The notes below the pieces were generated by a model that saw only the letters and a program-made list of their open reading frames with translations, ran no database searches and was not told the DNA's origin. Below, one piece after another: positions 53,377 through 61,977 of a stretch of 64,000 nucleotides of DNA. Positions within the stretch are counted from its first letter, which is position 1. Each line of letters starts with the position of its first letter. This DNA comes from Microbispora oryzae. GTDB lineage: Bacteria > Actinomycetota > Actinomycetes > Streptosporangiales > Streptosporangiaceae. The stretch covers positions 248,001-312,000 of the forward strand of contig NZ_JAFCNB010000001.1 in NCBI RefSeq assembly GCF_017896165.1. Direction: 5' to 3'. Both the position numbers and the translations under genes were made by a program.

Positions 53377-54573
53377 TCAGGCGTCCAGTTTGTACGGCCG
53401 AATGGAGTCGGCGAGCTGAGAGGCCAGGTCTTCCGCGTCGAGCCGCTTCTCGATCTGCTTGAGATCCTCGATCTTCGCCCGGGTCTCGGCGGACCGGGGG
53501 GCGAGCACGGTGCAGCAGTCCTCGTCCGGCAGCTCGGAGATCTCCAGCGTGCCGATGCGCCGCGCCTCGGCCATGATCTCTGTCTTGTCGAGGCCGATCA
53601 GCGGCCGCAGGATCGGCAGGTCGACGGCGTGGTCCTGCGCGGTGATGTTGGTGAGCGTCTGGGAGGAGACCTGACCGAGGGAGTCTCCGGTGACCAGCGC
53701 CTCCGCGTGGATGCGGCGCGCCACCTCCTCGGCCGTCTTCAGCATGAGCCGCCGCTGGGCGATGACCGCGAGCCGGTCGTGGCCGGAGTTCCTGATCGAC
53801 TGCTGGGCCTTGCCGAACGGCACCACCCACAGCCGCGACTTGCCCTGGAACCGGTCGAGGTTGCGCACCAGCGCGTACGCCTTGTAGATCGACTCCGAGG
53901 TCGTGTAGGGGATCCCGGAGAAGTGCAGGAAGTCCACGCGCAGGCCGCGTCGCATCATCCGGTACGCCGCGACCGGTGAGTCGATGCCGCCCGACAGCAG
54001 GGCGAGGGCCCGGCCGCTCGATCCGACCGGCAGGCCGCCCTGCCCCGGGCGGCCGTCCGTGAAGAGGAACACCTCGTCGCGGTCGACCTCGATGTTCACC
54101 CTCAGCTCGGGGTCGCTCAGGTCGACCGGCAGGCCGTATGTGTCGTTGATGGCCCCGCCGACGAGACGGTCGAGCTCGATCGAGCGCAGCGGGAACCGCT
54201 TGTCCCTGCGGCGCGATCGCACCGCGAAACGGGCCTTGCGGGCCACCTCGTCGGTGTCCCTCACGAGTTCGAGGGCCGCCTTGGTGACCGACTCCGGGTC
54301 CTTCGGCACCCGCCAGGCGAGGTGGATCAGCACCAGGCCGGGCACCTCGGACACCCGCCGCGCGACGGCCTCGGCCACCTCGACGCCGGTGCCAGCGGGC
54401 AGGAACAGGGCGATCACGCCGTGCCGCTGGCGGATGTCGACCGGATAGTCCTTGAGCGCGGCCTTGATGTTGGCGCGCAGCCGCATCTCGAAGAGTTCGC
54501 GATTCCTGCCTTTCAGGACCACCTCGCCGAGCTTGAGCAGCACACACGGCTCTCCGAGGGCGGACATGGTCAT
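53377..54573 (-). CDS. thiI: tRNA 4-thiouridine synthase / thiamine protein ThiI
   Basis: Adenylates tRNA uridine 8 for thiolation. The 398-residue protein has the N-terminal ferredoxin-like and THUMP region (CVLLKLGEVVLKGRNRELFE, LAWRVPKDPESVTKAALELV), the PP-loop ALLSGGIDSPVAAYRM, TGDSLGQVSSQTLTNI and PDEDCCTVLAPR. The rhodanese domain of the E. coli protein is absent, as in most Gram-positives. ATG 54573 is the likely start; other ATGs at 54600 and 54567 are possible. It is unlinked to the thi operon. Confidence 0.93.
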   Translation of the reverse strand: MTMSALGEPCVLLKLGEVVLKGRNRELFEMRLRANIKAALKDYPVDIRQRHGVIALFLPAGTGVEVAEAVARRVSEVPGLVLIHLAWRVPKDPESVTKAALELVRDTDEVARKARFAVRSRRRDKRFPLRSIELDRLVGGAINDTYGLPVDLSDPELRVNIEVDRDEVFLFTDGRPGQGGLPVGSSGRALALLSGGIDSPVAAYRMMRRGLRVDFLHFSGIPYTTSESIYKAYALVRNLDRFQGKSRLWVVPFGKAQQSIRNSGHDRLAVIAQRRLMLKTAEEVARRIHAEALVTGDSLGQVSSQTLTNITAQDHAVDLPILRPLIGLDKTEIMAEARRIGTLEISELPDEDCCTVLAPRSAETRAKIEDLKQIEKRLDAEDLASQLADSIRPYKLDA

Positions 54574-54719
54574 GAGCGGGAACCTCCGGGAAGGGGACAC
54601 GGGGGCGTGGTCGCTGCGACGACGCTCCCGTGCAGCGCGAACTTCCCTACTGTAGTGCGGCCGTGGCGCGCACGCTCCCGGGGATCCGCCGCCGATCCGG
54701 CGGATGTCCCCGGACGCGC

Positions 54720-54756
54720 GTACGGCTCCCGCGGAAAGGGACCGCGGGAGCCGTAC
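54720..54756 (-). terminator. Terminator after pfkA
   Basis: GTACGGCTCCCGCGG (54720-54734) pairs perfectly with its complement at 54742-54756, a 15-bp stem with a seven-base loop, 17 bases beyond the pfkA stop codon. A second weaker hairpin lies at about 54683-54710. Confidence 0.8.
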
Positions 54757-54772
54757 GACAGGCCGGAAAGGA

Positions 54773-55798
54773 TCAGCCGAAGAAGACCTCGGCCTCCTCG
54801 TAGCGGGAGGCGGGCACCGTCTTCAGCTCGGAGGTCGCGTCGGCGAGACCGACACGCACGATGTCCGTGCCGCGCAGGGCGACCATCTTCCCGTAGTCGC
54901 CCTCGTGCACCGCGTCGATCGCGCCGAGGCCGAAGCGGGTGGCGAGCACGCGGTCGTAGGCCGTCGGCGTGCCGCCGCGCTGGATGTGGCCGAGGACCGT
55001 GGTGCGGGCCTCCTTGCCGGTACGCTTCTCGATCTCCTTGGCGAGCAGCTCGCCGATGCCGCCGAGACGCACGTGGCCGAAGGCGTCGAGCTCGCCGGCC
55101 TGCAGCGCCATCTGGCCCTCGATCGGGTGGGCGCCCTCGGCGACCACGAGGATCGGCGAGTAACGGGTCTCGAAACGCGACTCGACGTAGGCGCAGACCT
55201 TGTCGATGTCGAACGGCTTCTCCGGGATCAGGATGACGTTCGCACCGGCGGCCATGCCCGCGTGCAGCGCGATCCAGCCGGCGTGGCGGCCCATGACCTC
55301 GCAGATCAGCGCGCGGTGGTGCGACTCGGCGGTGGTGTGCAGCCGGTCGATCGCCTCCATGGCGATGTTGACGGCCGTGTCGAAGCCGAAGGTGTAGTCG
55401 GTCGCGTTGAGGTCGTTGTCGATCGTCTTGGGCACGCCGACCACGTTGACGTCGCGGTCGAAGAGCTGCTTCGCGACGCCGAGGGTGTCCTCGCCGCCGA
55501 TCGCGATGAGCGCGTCGACGCCCTGGGAGGCCAGGTTCTCCTTGATGCGCTCGACGCCGTTCTCGATCTTGATCGGGTTCGTGCGGGAGGAGCCCAGGAT
55601 GGTGCCGCCGCGCGGCAGGATCCCCCGGACGGCCTGGATGTCGAGCGGCATGGTCTCGCCCTCGAGGGGCCCCCGCCAGCCGTCGCGGAAGCCGACGAAC
55701 TCGTGCCCGTAGACGCCGATGCCCTTGCGGACGACGGCGCGGATCACCGCGTTCAGCCCGGGGCAGTCGCCGCCTCCGGTGAGGACACCAATGCGCAT
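54773..55798 (-). CDS. pfkA: 6-Phosphofructokinase with pyrophosphate-type active-site residues
   Basis: A 341-residue PfkA-family enzyme starting MRIGVLTGGGDCPGLNAVIR. Key motifs are IAIGGEDTLGVAK and GVPKTIDNDLNATD. In ATP-dependent enzymes the residue after GG-D/E is Gly and the second motif is PGTIDND or PKTIDND; an Asp at that place (GGED) together with PKTIDND is the pattern of pyrophosphate-dependent enzymes such as that of Amycolatopsis methanolica. Substrate choice is therefore probably PPi, but it is inference. GGAGGAAA stands before the ATG. A DasR-like site lies 90 bases upstream. Confidence 0.93.
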   Translation of the reverse strand: MRIGVLTGGGDCPGLNAVIRAVVRKGIGVYGHEFVGFRDGWRGPLEGETMPLDIQAVRGILPRGGTILGSSRTNPIKIENGVERIKENLASQGVDALIAIGGEDTLGVAKQLFDRDVNVVGVPKTIDNDLNATDYTFGFDTAVNIAMEAIDRLHTTAESHHRALICEVMGRHAGWIALHAGMAAGANVILIPEKPFDIDKVCAYVESRFETRYSPILVVAEGAHPIEGQMALQAGELDAFGHVRLGGIGELLAKEIEKRTGKEARTTVLGHIQRGGTPTAYDRVLATRFGLGAIDAVHEGDYGKMVALRGTDIVRVGLADATSELKTVPASRYEEAEVFFG

Positions 55799-55887
55799 GA
55801 CGAGTTTCCTCCGTATGGGATTACGAGGGCAGGACCGTGCAATCGTGAGCACGTCGGGACGCACCGCATTCTGCCCCAGCCGCCACG

Positions 55888-55903
55888 AATGGTCTAGACC
55901 ACA
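55888..55903. promoter_or_regulatory. DasR-responsive-element-like palindrome upstream of pfkA
   Basis: AATGGTCTAGACCACA contains the perfect 12-bp palindrome TGGTCTAGACCA and matches the dre consensus ACTGGTCTAGACCACT at 14 of 16 positions. DasR is the GntR-family regulator of aminosugar use in Streptomyces. It lies about 90 bases before the pfkA start, in its likely promoter region. Confidence 0.7.
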
Positions 55904-56058
55904 CGAGGCTACCGAGCAGGCCCCGGCGCGGACAACAGTCTCGCACGGCGGCGTCGCGACCCGTGCGCCGCACGCGCCCATTCCCCGCCCCTTGTGCCCA
56001 CCGGCCCGTACCCGACCTCCCTTTCCCGGATTCGCCTTCGGTCCGGGCGTTCTCGCGC

Positions 56059-56077
56059 TATCTTTTGACTCAGTCAA
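56059..56077. promoter_or_regulatory. Promoter and MarR-type operator of the MarR-GNAT gene
   Basis: TATCTT (56059-56064), a probable -10 box, is followed at once by the perfect palindrome TTGACT-C-AGTCAA (56065-56077), 20 bases before the start codon. The site would cover the transcription start and is of the kind MarR dimers bind, suggesting autorepression. Confidence 0.65.
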
Positions 56078-56097
56078 GTATTCGTTTGAGGTGAGCA

Positions 56098-57015
56098 ATG
56101 GATATGGTGACCGAGGTCCGCGCGTTCAACCGCTTCTACACCCGGGTCATAGGCGTGCTCGGGGCCGGGATGCACGACACGCCCTACTCCCTCACCGAGG
56201 CCAGAGTCCTGTTCGAGGTCGGCGCGCGGGAGCCGGCCGAGACGGCGGACATCCGCGAGCTGCTCGGCCTCGACCCGGGATACCTCAGCCGGATCCTCAC
56301 GCGCTTCGAGACCGAGGGCCTCATCACACGACGCCGATCGGCCGAGGACGGGCGCCGCCAGGTGGCGGAGCTCACCGACGACGGCCGCCGGACCCTCACG
56401 ATGCTCGACCGGCGCTCGTCCGACGAGGTGGAGACGATCCTGGGCGGGCTGACCGGCGAGGACCGCCGGAAGGTGATCGCAGCGATGCGGACCATCCGCA
56501 CCCTCCTCGGCCCCGCCGAACGGCGGGAGCCGTACGTCATCAGGCCGCCGCGGACCGGCGACCTCGGCTGGGTGGTGCACCGGCACGGCGTCGTCTACGG
56601 CGAGGAGCACGGCTGGGGGGCCGGCTTCGAGGCGCTCGTAACCCGGGTCGTGGCCGACTACGCGGACCACCACGACCCCGCGAGGGAGGCGGCCTGGATC
56701 GCCGAGGTCGACGGCGAGCCGGCCGGCTGCGTCTTCTGCGTGCGCAAGGACGATGAGACCGCCCAGCTCCGGCTGCTGCTCGTCGACCCGCGGGCGCGCG
56801 GCATGGGGCTGGGCCGCCGGCTGGTCGAGGAGTGCGTGCGCTTCGCCCGCCAGGCGGGGTATCGGCGGATCATGCTCTGGACGAGGGACGTTCTCGCCGG
56901 CGCCCGCAAGATCTACCTGGACGTCGGCTTCACGCTCGCCGAGCAGTACGCCGGGGAGGAGTCGGGCGCCCCGGTCACCGAGCAGATCTACGTGATGGAG
57001 CTCGACCGCGGGTGA
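56098..57015 (+). CDS. MarR-GNAT fusion protein
   Basis: A 305-residue fusion. Residues 1-140 are a MarR winged helix (SLTEARVLFEVGAREPAETA, LLGLDPGYLSRILTRFETEG, then LITRRRSAEDGRRQVAELTD). From about 145 a GNAT acetyltransferase follows (RPPRTGDLGWVVHRHGVVYG, AQLRLLLVDPRARGMGLGRR, LWTRDVLAGARKIYLDVGF). Substrate and effector are unknown. GAGGTG precedes ATG 56098. It ends four bases from the convergent DUF839 gene. Confidence 0.93.
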   Translation: MDMVTEVRAFNRFYTRVIGVLGAGMHDTPYSLTEARVLFEVGAREPAETADIRELLGLDPGYLSRILTRFETEGLITRRRSAEDGRRQVAELTDDGRRTLTMLDRRSSDEVETILGGLTGEDRRKVIAAMRTIRTLLGPAERREPYVIRPPRTGDLGWVVHRHGVVYGEEHGWGAGFEALVTRVVADYADHHDPAREAAWIAEVDGEPAGCVFCVRKDDETAQLRLLLVDPRARGMGLGRRLVEECVRFARQAGYRRIMLWTRDVLAGARKIYLDVGFTLAEQYAGEESGAPVTEQIYVMELDRG

Positions 57016-57019
57016 CGGG

Positions 57020-58222
57020 TCATCCGGCCGCTCCGCCGGCTGTTTGTGCGGCTGCTTGTGCGGCTGTCTCATCGGCTGTTTCACCGGCCGCATCATCGAT
57101 GCCCGTCGCGGCCCGGAGCCGTTCACGGAAGGGGCCGGCGACCTCGTAGGTGACACCGGCCTCGACCGGTCCGGCGCCGCCGCGCCGGACCGGGACGCGC
57201 GGGGACGTGGGCCTGCGGCAGGAGAAGTACAGGCGGGTGCCGTCGGGAGAGAACGCCAGGCCGCTGATCCGGGCGTCCTCCATCCCACCGGCCGGGCCGT
57301 CGACGCGGAGGAACGGCTCGGCCGCGCCGCCGGGAACGACGACCGTGATCTCCGTCACGCCCGGGTCGCCGGCCAGGAACAGCCCCTCCTGACCGCCCGG
57401 GCGGCCGGTGCTCTCCCCCGGCCCGGCCGCCACCCGGACCCTCTCGTGCCGCGTGTCGTACGCCCAGACCCGGCCGTCCCCCCGCGTGACGATGTGGCAG
57501 ACGCCGCCGGAGTAGTGGCACGCCTCTCCGCGGTCGAACCTGCGCGCCCCCTTGACCTGGTCGCGGAGCGGCCGGGCCGGGGCGGCGGGGCTGGGGACGC
57601 GCGCCCAGTCGACCTCCTCGGCGCCGGGCTCCCCCACCATGACCTCCAGCACGCCCGTCGTCAGGTCACCCCAGTCGTCGGGACGGAACCGGTACAGGCA
57701 GCCGTCGGGTTCCGCCTCCGTCAGGTAGAAGACCTCGCGGTCCGGGTCGCCGACGATCCCGTGATGCCGGAACAGTCCCATGCCGAGCCGCGGCATCGGC
57801 GCCCGCGTTCCGTACGGGTCGCACTCGAAGACCTGCCCGACGGCCGTCTGCTCGCACGACAGCCACGTGTGCCAGGGCGTCGCCGTTCCGGAGCGGTTGA
57901 GATCGGTGCCGGACAGGATGCGGTACGCGTCCCGGAGCCCGCCGTCCGAGGCGAACCGCAGCGCCGTCACGCCGCCGAGCAGCGCGACGCCGGAGTTGGA
58001 CACGTAGATCCAGCCCTCGTCCTCCGGGAAGCAGGCTCCGTCGCCGGGCGACGCGTGCCAGGTCACCCCTCCGGTGCGCTCTCCCGACCGGGCCACCACC
58101 CTGCTGGTGAACCCCTCGGGCACCGCCACTCCGTCCGCGCCCCGGCGAAGGGCGAACACGGAGCGCCACAGCGAGCCCGAGAGCGCGTGGAGCGCGCCGG
58201 ACCGGACAAACGTTCCCCGCAA
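57020..58222 (-). CDS. DUF839/PhoX-like protein without a visible Tat signal
   Basis: A roughly 400-residue protein of the PhoX/DUF839 beta-propeller family, which includes secreted calcium-dependent alkaline phosphatases. Family blocks include TWHTWLSCEQTAVGQVFECD with the variant WHTWLSCEQT, GRAHGI-like FRHHGIVGDP, YLTEAEPDGCLYRFRP and FACHYSGG-like EACHYSGGVCHIV. I start at TTG 58222, which has GGAGGTGG eight bases upstream; the frame is open to ATG 58393. Neither start gives a twin-arginine signal, unusual for the family. The C-terminus is a repeated Ala/Gln/Thr tail (about 57035-57085). Confidence 0.72.
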   Translation of the reverse strand: MRGTFVRSGALHALSGSLWRSVFALRRGADGVAVPEGFTSRVVARSGERTGGVTWHASPGDGACFPEDEGWIYVSNSGVALLGGVTALRFASDGGLRDAYRILSGTDLNRSGTATPWHTWLSCEQTAVGQVFECDPYGTRAPMPRLGMGLFRHHGIVGDPDREVFYLTEAEPDGCLYRFRPDDWGDLTTGVLEVMVGEPGAEEVDWARVPSPAAPARPLRDQVKGARRFDRGEACHYSGGVCHIVTRGDGRVWAYDTRHERVRVAAGPGESTGRPGGQEGLFLAGDPGVTEITVVVPGGAAEPFLRVDGPAGGMEDARISGLAFSPDGTRLYFSCRRPTSPRVPVRRGGAGPVEAGVTYEVAGPFRERLRAATGIDDAAGETADETAAQAAAQTAGGAAG

Positions 58223-58381
58223 CGTTGACCACCTCCACGGCCTGCCCCGGCCGACGTCGTCGCGTCTCTCCGCGCGCCCAGTCGACAGGGGATGTGTTAA
58301 CGGCCGGGGAAGCGGCACGGCTCCGCCCGGCGAACTTTCGCGGACCACGGCATGACGTCGAGGCAATGACGAGATAATCGT

Positions 58382-58406
58382 TGACACTGTCATCGTGACA
58401 GTGTCA
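58382..58406. promoter_or_regulatory. Double palindrome in front of the MerR/VIT-VWA operon
   Basis: TGACACTGTCA (58382-58392), three bases, TGACAGTGTCA (58396-58406): two 11-bp arms that are perfect inverted copies, and each arm is itself a TGACA-N-TGTCA palindrome. It ends 10 bases before the MerR start and follows GATAAT (58372-58377), a possible -10 box. Presumed binding site of the MerR-like protein. Confidence 0.75.
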
Positions 58407-58416
58407 TTGTGGAGGC

Positions 58417-59085
58417 ATGAGCGAGACGTGGACGATCAGCGAGCTGGCGGAGCGGGCGGCGAGCCTGCTCGGTCCCGAGTCGCACGTCAACGGCCGCGTC
58501 CGCGAGGTGCCCAACGAGCGGCTCATCCGCTGGTACACGACGATCGGCCTGCTCGACCCGCCGCTCACCCGCCGGGGCCGGGTGGCCATCTACGGGCGGC
58601 GCCACCTGCTCCAGTTGCTCGCCGTCAAACGGCGGCAGGCGGAGGGGCAGTCGATCGCGGCGATCCAGGTGGAGCTCGCCGGCGCCCCCGACAGCGTCCT
58701 CGAACGGCTGGCCGGGCGGGTCTACGGCATCACCGGCCCCACATCCGCTTCGCCGGGTGCGGCGGAGCCCGCCGCCTCCCCCGCGCCCGGCCGCTTCTGG
58801 ACCCGCGCGCCGGTCCCGGCAGCCCCGGAGGCGGATCCCCCGGCCGCCGCCTCGACGGCTCCCGCTGCGGCTACAGCGGCCGGCGACGTCCGTCCACCGG
58901 CGCACGACGTGGTGACGGGAGTGCGGCTCGCCCCCGGCGTCACGGTGCTGCTCGACGCGGCCGGACGCGCCCCCACCCATGACGATGTCGCCGTGCTTCG
59001 CGCGGCGGCCGAGCCGCTCCTGGCCACGCTCGCGGCCCTCGGCCTGGCCGAGGGTTCCGACCGCTCCGAAGGGATGACGCCATGA
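58417..59085 (+). CDS. MerR-like regulator
   Basis: A 222-residue protein with a MerR-type winged helix in residues 5-80 (WTISELAERAASLLG, then ERLIRWYTTIGLLDPPLTRR, VAIYGRRHLLQLLAVKRRQA). After an Ala/Pro-rich linker of about 70 residues comes a second small domain (GVRLAPGVTVLLDAAGRAPT to the end). It has no cysteine effector site, so metal sensing is unlikely. ATG 58417 follows GGAGG closely. Its stop overlaps the next gene by four bases (ATGA), linking it with the VIT-VWA protein. Confidence 0.85.
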   Translation: MSETWTISELAERAASLLGPESHVNGRVREVPNERLIRWYTTIGLLDPPLTRRGRVAIYGRRHLLQLLAVKRRQAEGQSIAAIQVELAGAPDSVLERLAGRVYGITGPTSASPGAAEPAASPAPGRFWTRAPVPAAPEADPPAAASTAPAAATAAGDVRPPAHDVVTGVRLAPGVTVLLDAAGRAPTHDDVAVLRAAAEPLLATLAALGLAEGSDRSEGMTP

Positions 59086-61715
59086 CCGTTCCCATCACGC
59101 CGCTGCGCCCCGAGGAGTACCGTCCCGCGCCCGAAGCGGGATTCGGCACGCTGGAGACCGACAAGGGCAACCTGCCCCTGCGGAGCCTCGGCGTCACCGC
59201 CGGGATCACCGGGTTGGTGGCCGGGGTCGACGTGGTCCAGGGCTTCGGCAATCCCTTCGACGTGCCGCTTGAGGCGACCTACGTCTTTCCGCTGCCGCCC
59301 CGGGCCGCGGTCACCGCGTTCCTGATGGAGGCGGACGACCGGGTCGTCGAGGGCGTGCTGAAGGAGCGGGGCCGGGCCCGCGCCGACTACGACCAGGCCC
59401 TCGCCGAGGGCAGGCGGGCCGCCATCGCCGAGGAGGACCGTCCCGACGTCTTCACCATCCGCGTCGGCAACATCCTCCCCGGCGAGGAGGTCACCGTCCG
59501 GCTCTCCCTGACCCAGCCGCTCCCCTGGGAGGACGGCGCGGCGGAGTTCCGGTTCCCCCTCGTCGTCGCGCCGAGGTACATCCCGGGCGTGCCCCTGCCC
59601 GGCCCGTCGTCGGGCGACGGCACCGCCCCGGACACCGACGCGGTGCCGGACGCCTCACGGATCAGCCCGCCGGTCCTGCTGCCGGGATTCCCCAATCCCG
59701 TACGGCTGTCGCTGACGGCCGACGTCGACCCGGCGGGACTCGACCTGCGCGAGATCCGATCCAGCCTGCACGAGGTCGTCCGCGAGGGGAACACCATCAG
59801 CCTGCGGCCCGGCGAGCGTCTCGACAGGGACTTCGTCCTGCGACTGGCGATGAGCGCCTCCAGTTCGCTCACCCTGGTGCCCGACACCGCGGCCGGGAAG
59901 CCGGCCGCCTCCGCCGACACCGCTCGTGACACCGCTCGTGACACCGCTCGTGACACCCCTCATGACGCCGCCGGCGGCGCCGTCGGGGAGGGGACCTTCG
60001 CGCTGACGGTGCTGCCCCCGGACGGGTCAGGGGACAGGTCCGCCCCACGCGACGTCGTGCTCGTCCTCGATCGCTCGGGGAGCATGGCCGGATGGAAGAT
60101 GGTGGCGGCCCGGCGGGCGGCGGCCCGGATCGTCGACACGCTCGGCGGCGGTGACCGCTTCGCCGTGCTGTCGTTCGACTCCGTGGTGGAGCGCGCGTTC
60201 ACCGGCGGGCTCGTCGAGGCGAGCGACCGCCACCGTTACCGCGCCGTGGAACATCTCGCCAGGCTGGAGGCCCGCGGCGGCACCGAGATGCTCGCGCCGC
60301 TGGAGGAGGCCCTCCGGCTGCTCACCGAGGACGCGCCCGGTACCCGGCCCAACGACGCGTCCGGCGCGTCCGGCGCCACCGGCGGCTCCGCTCCCACCGG
60401 GGCGGGCGCGCGTGACCGCGTGCTCGTCCTGGTCACCGACGGTCAGGTGGGAAACGAGGATCAGATCCTGGAGCGGACACACGCGCGGCTGGGCGGGATC
60501 CGGGTGCACACCGTGGGCATCGACCGCGCGGTCAACGCCGGGTTCCTCGGGCGGCTGGCGGTGCTGGGCGCGGGCCGGTGCGAGCTGGTCGAGTCGGAGG
60601 ACCGGCTCGACGAGGCGCTGGAGCACATCCACCGCAGGATCGGCTCGCCGCTCGTGACCGATCTGCGTGTCGTCCCGGACGGGCTGGAGATAGTGCCCGG
60701 CAGCCTCACGCACGTCGGCTCGCTCTTCCCCGGCGTTCCCCTGACCGTCCGGGGCCGCTACAGCGGACCAGCGGGGGCGCTCACCGTCGCCGGGCGCACC
60801 GCCGACGGAGGGCCCTGGGAGGTCCGGTTGGACGGCCACCCAGGCGAGGGCCGCGCCGTGCGCGCGATGTGGGCGCGCGACCACCTGCGCGGGCTGGAGG
60901 ACCGATACGCGGCGGGCGACCGCTCGCTGGAGGAACGGATCGTGCGGACCTCGATCCGCTTCGGCGTGCTGTGCCGGTTCACCGCCTTCGTCGCGGTCGA
61001 CACCCGTGTGGCGGCCGACGGCGCCCCACGGCACCACGTCATCCAGCCCGTCGAGCCGCCGAGTGGCTGGGAGCTGCCGGCTCCCGTGCCCATGACCGTC
61101 GCGGGAGCTCCGATGATGGCCATGCCGGCCTCCTTCGCCCCGCCGCCGGCGCCGGGAGGGGCGGTCGCCGCCACCCGCGGCTCGTCGCCGGACGCCGCCC
61201 TGGGCACGCCCGGGGGGCTCATGCCGGGGCCCGTCCCCCCGGCCGCTCCGAAGCGCCGCGCCGCCCGGGGGTTCTCGGCAGGAGTGCCGTCGATGCCGGG
61301 CGAGCGTGTGGCGATCACGGGTTTCGACGGCGTCCTCCCGCTGCTACGCGAGGAGCTGACCCGGCTGCGGGCGGCGGAGTCGCTGCCGGAGCGGGATCGG
61401 CGGCGCCACCTGGCCGACCTGGCCAGCCGCCTGCGGGTCTTCGTCGTGATGCTGGGCGACCACCCGGGGCTCGCCGCCCTGGCCGCCGACCTGGAGAAGG
61501 CCGAAGACGCCGGCACGTCGCTGGGCGACCTGTGGCGGCGCACCGTCGAGCTGCTGGAGGGCCTGACGGGCGGCGGGGGCGCGGGGGGAGGTTCCGGCGG
61601 ACCCGGCGACCGGGCCGCGGGGGAGGTTCCGGCGGGTCCTCCGGCGGGGCAACCCGGTGGGGCCTCCTCCGAGGCGGGGACGCCGAAGCGCAGGGCCTTC
61701 TGGAAGCGTTCCTGA
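59082..61715 (+). CDS. VIT and von Willebrand factor A domain protein
   Basis: An 877-residue protein with the inter-alpha-trypsin-inhibitor layout: an N-terminal VIT domain (about 40-170; NPFDVPLEATYVFPLPPRAA, ADYDQALAEGRRAAI) and a VWA domain from about 322 with an intact metal site, VLVLDRSGSMAGWKM, plus GGTEMLAPLEEAL and VLVLVTDGQVGNED. A Gly/Ser/Pro-rich region and a conserved helical C-terminus (about 745-830) follow. No signal peptide or membrane helix is visible, so the protein is probably cytoplasmic. The VIT-VWA linker contains a four-copy 12-bp repeat. Role unknown; possibly scaffolding or a conflict/stress system. Confidence 0.88.
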   Translation: MTVPITPLRPEEYRPAPEAGFGTLETDKGNLPLRSLGVTAGITGLVAGVDVVQGFGNPFDVPLEATYVFPLPPRAAVTAFLMEADDRVVEGVLKERGRARADYDQALAEGRRAAIAEEDRPDVFTIRVGNILPGEEVTVRLSLTQPLPWEDGAAEFRFPLVVAPRYIPGVPLPGPSSGDGTAPDTDAVPDASRISPPVLLPGFPNPVRLSLTADVDPAGLDLREIRSSLHEVVREGNTISLRPGERLDRDFVLRLAMSASSSLTLVPDTAAGKPAASADTARDTARDTARDTPHDAAGGAVGEGTFALTVLPPDGSGDRSAPRDVVLVLDRSGSMAGWKMVAARRAAARIVDTLGGGDRFAVLSFDSVVERAFTGGLVEASDRHRYRAVEHLARLEARGGTEMLAPLEEALRLLTEDAPGTRPNDASGASGATGGSAPTGAGARDRVLVLVTDGQVGNEDQILERTHARLGGIRVHTVGIDRAVNAGFLGRLAVLGAGRCELVESEDRLDEALEHIHRRIGSPLVTDLRVVPDGLEIVPGSLTHVGSLFPGVPLTVRGRYSGPAGALTVAGRTADGGPWEVRLDGHPGEGRAVRAMWARDHLRGLEDRYAAGDRSLEERIVRTSIRFGVLCRFTAFVAVDTRVAADGAPRHHVIQPVEPPSGWELPAPVPMTVAGAPMMAMPASFAPPPAPGGAVAATRGSSPDAALGTPGGLMPGPVPPAAPKRRAARGFSAGVPSMPGERVAITGFDGVLPLLREELTRLRAAESLPERDRRRHLADLASRLRVFVVMLGDHPGLAALAADLEKAEDAGTSLGDLWRRTVELLEGLTGGGGAGGGSGGPGDRAAGEVPAGPPAGQPGGASSEAGTPKRRAFWKRS
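59916..59963. repeat. Four 12-bp tandem repeats in the VIT-VWA linker
   Basis: GACACCGCTCGT is present three times without change (59916-59951) and once with changes (59952-59963), coding repeated Asp-Thr-Ala-Arg in the linker before the VWA domain. Confidence 0.85.
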
Positions 61716-61718
61716 GCG

Positions 61719-61745
61719 GCCGGGCCGGGTTTGGTCCGGCCCGGC
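61719..61745 (+). terminator. Terminator after the VIT-VWA gene
   Basis: GCCGGGCCGG (61719-61728) pairs with CCGGCCCGGC (61736-61745) around a seven-base loop directly after the stop codon. The remaining bases to 61977 hold no gene I can support. Confidence 0.6.
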
Positions 61746-61977
61746 CCGGCGGACGTCAGGTCGTGTGCCGCCCGGGGACGGGCGGGCCGGCCTCAGTCCG
61801 GTTCTGGTAGGCGGATGACATCGGAGGGCGGGGTGGGAACGGGACGCCGAGGCTCCCGTACCCCTCCCGTGTCGGGCCGGTCGTCGCGTCCACCTGCGGG
61901 GACGCGAGAACGACGGTGCAGCAGTCGGTCGATGAGCCGTTTGAGCCCCATACGTGCCGAACGCATAGTGTTGCGGG

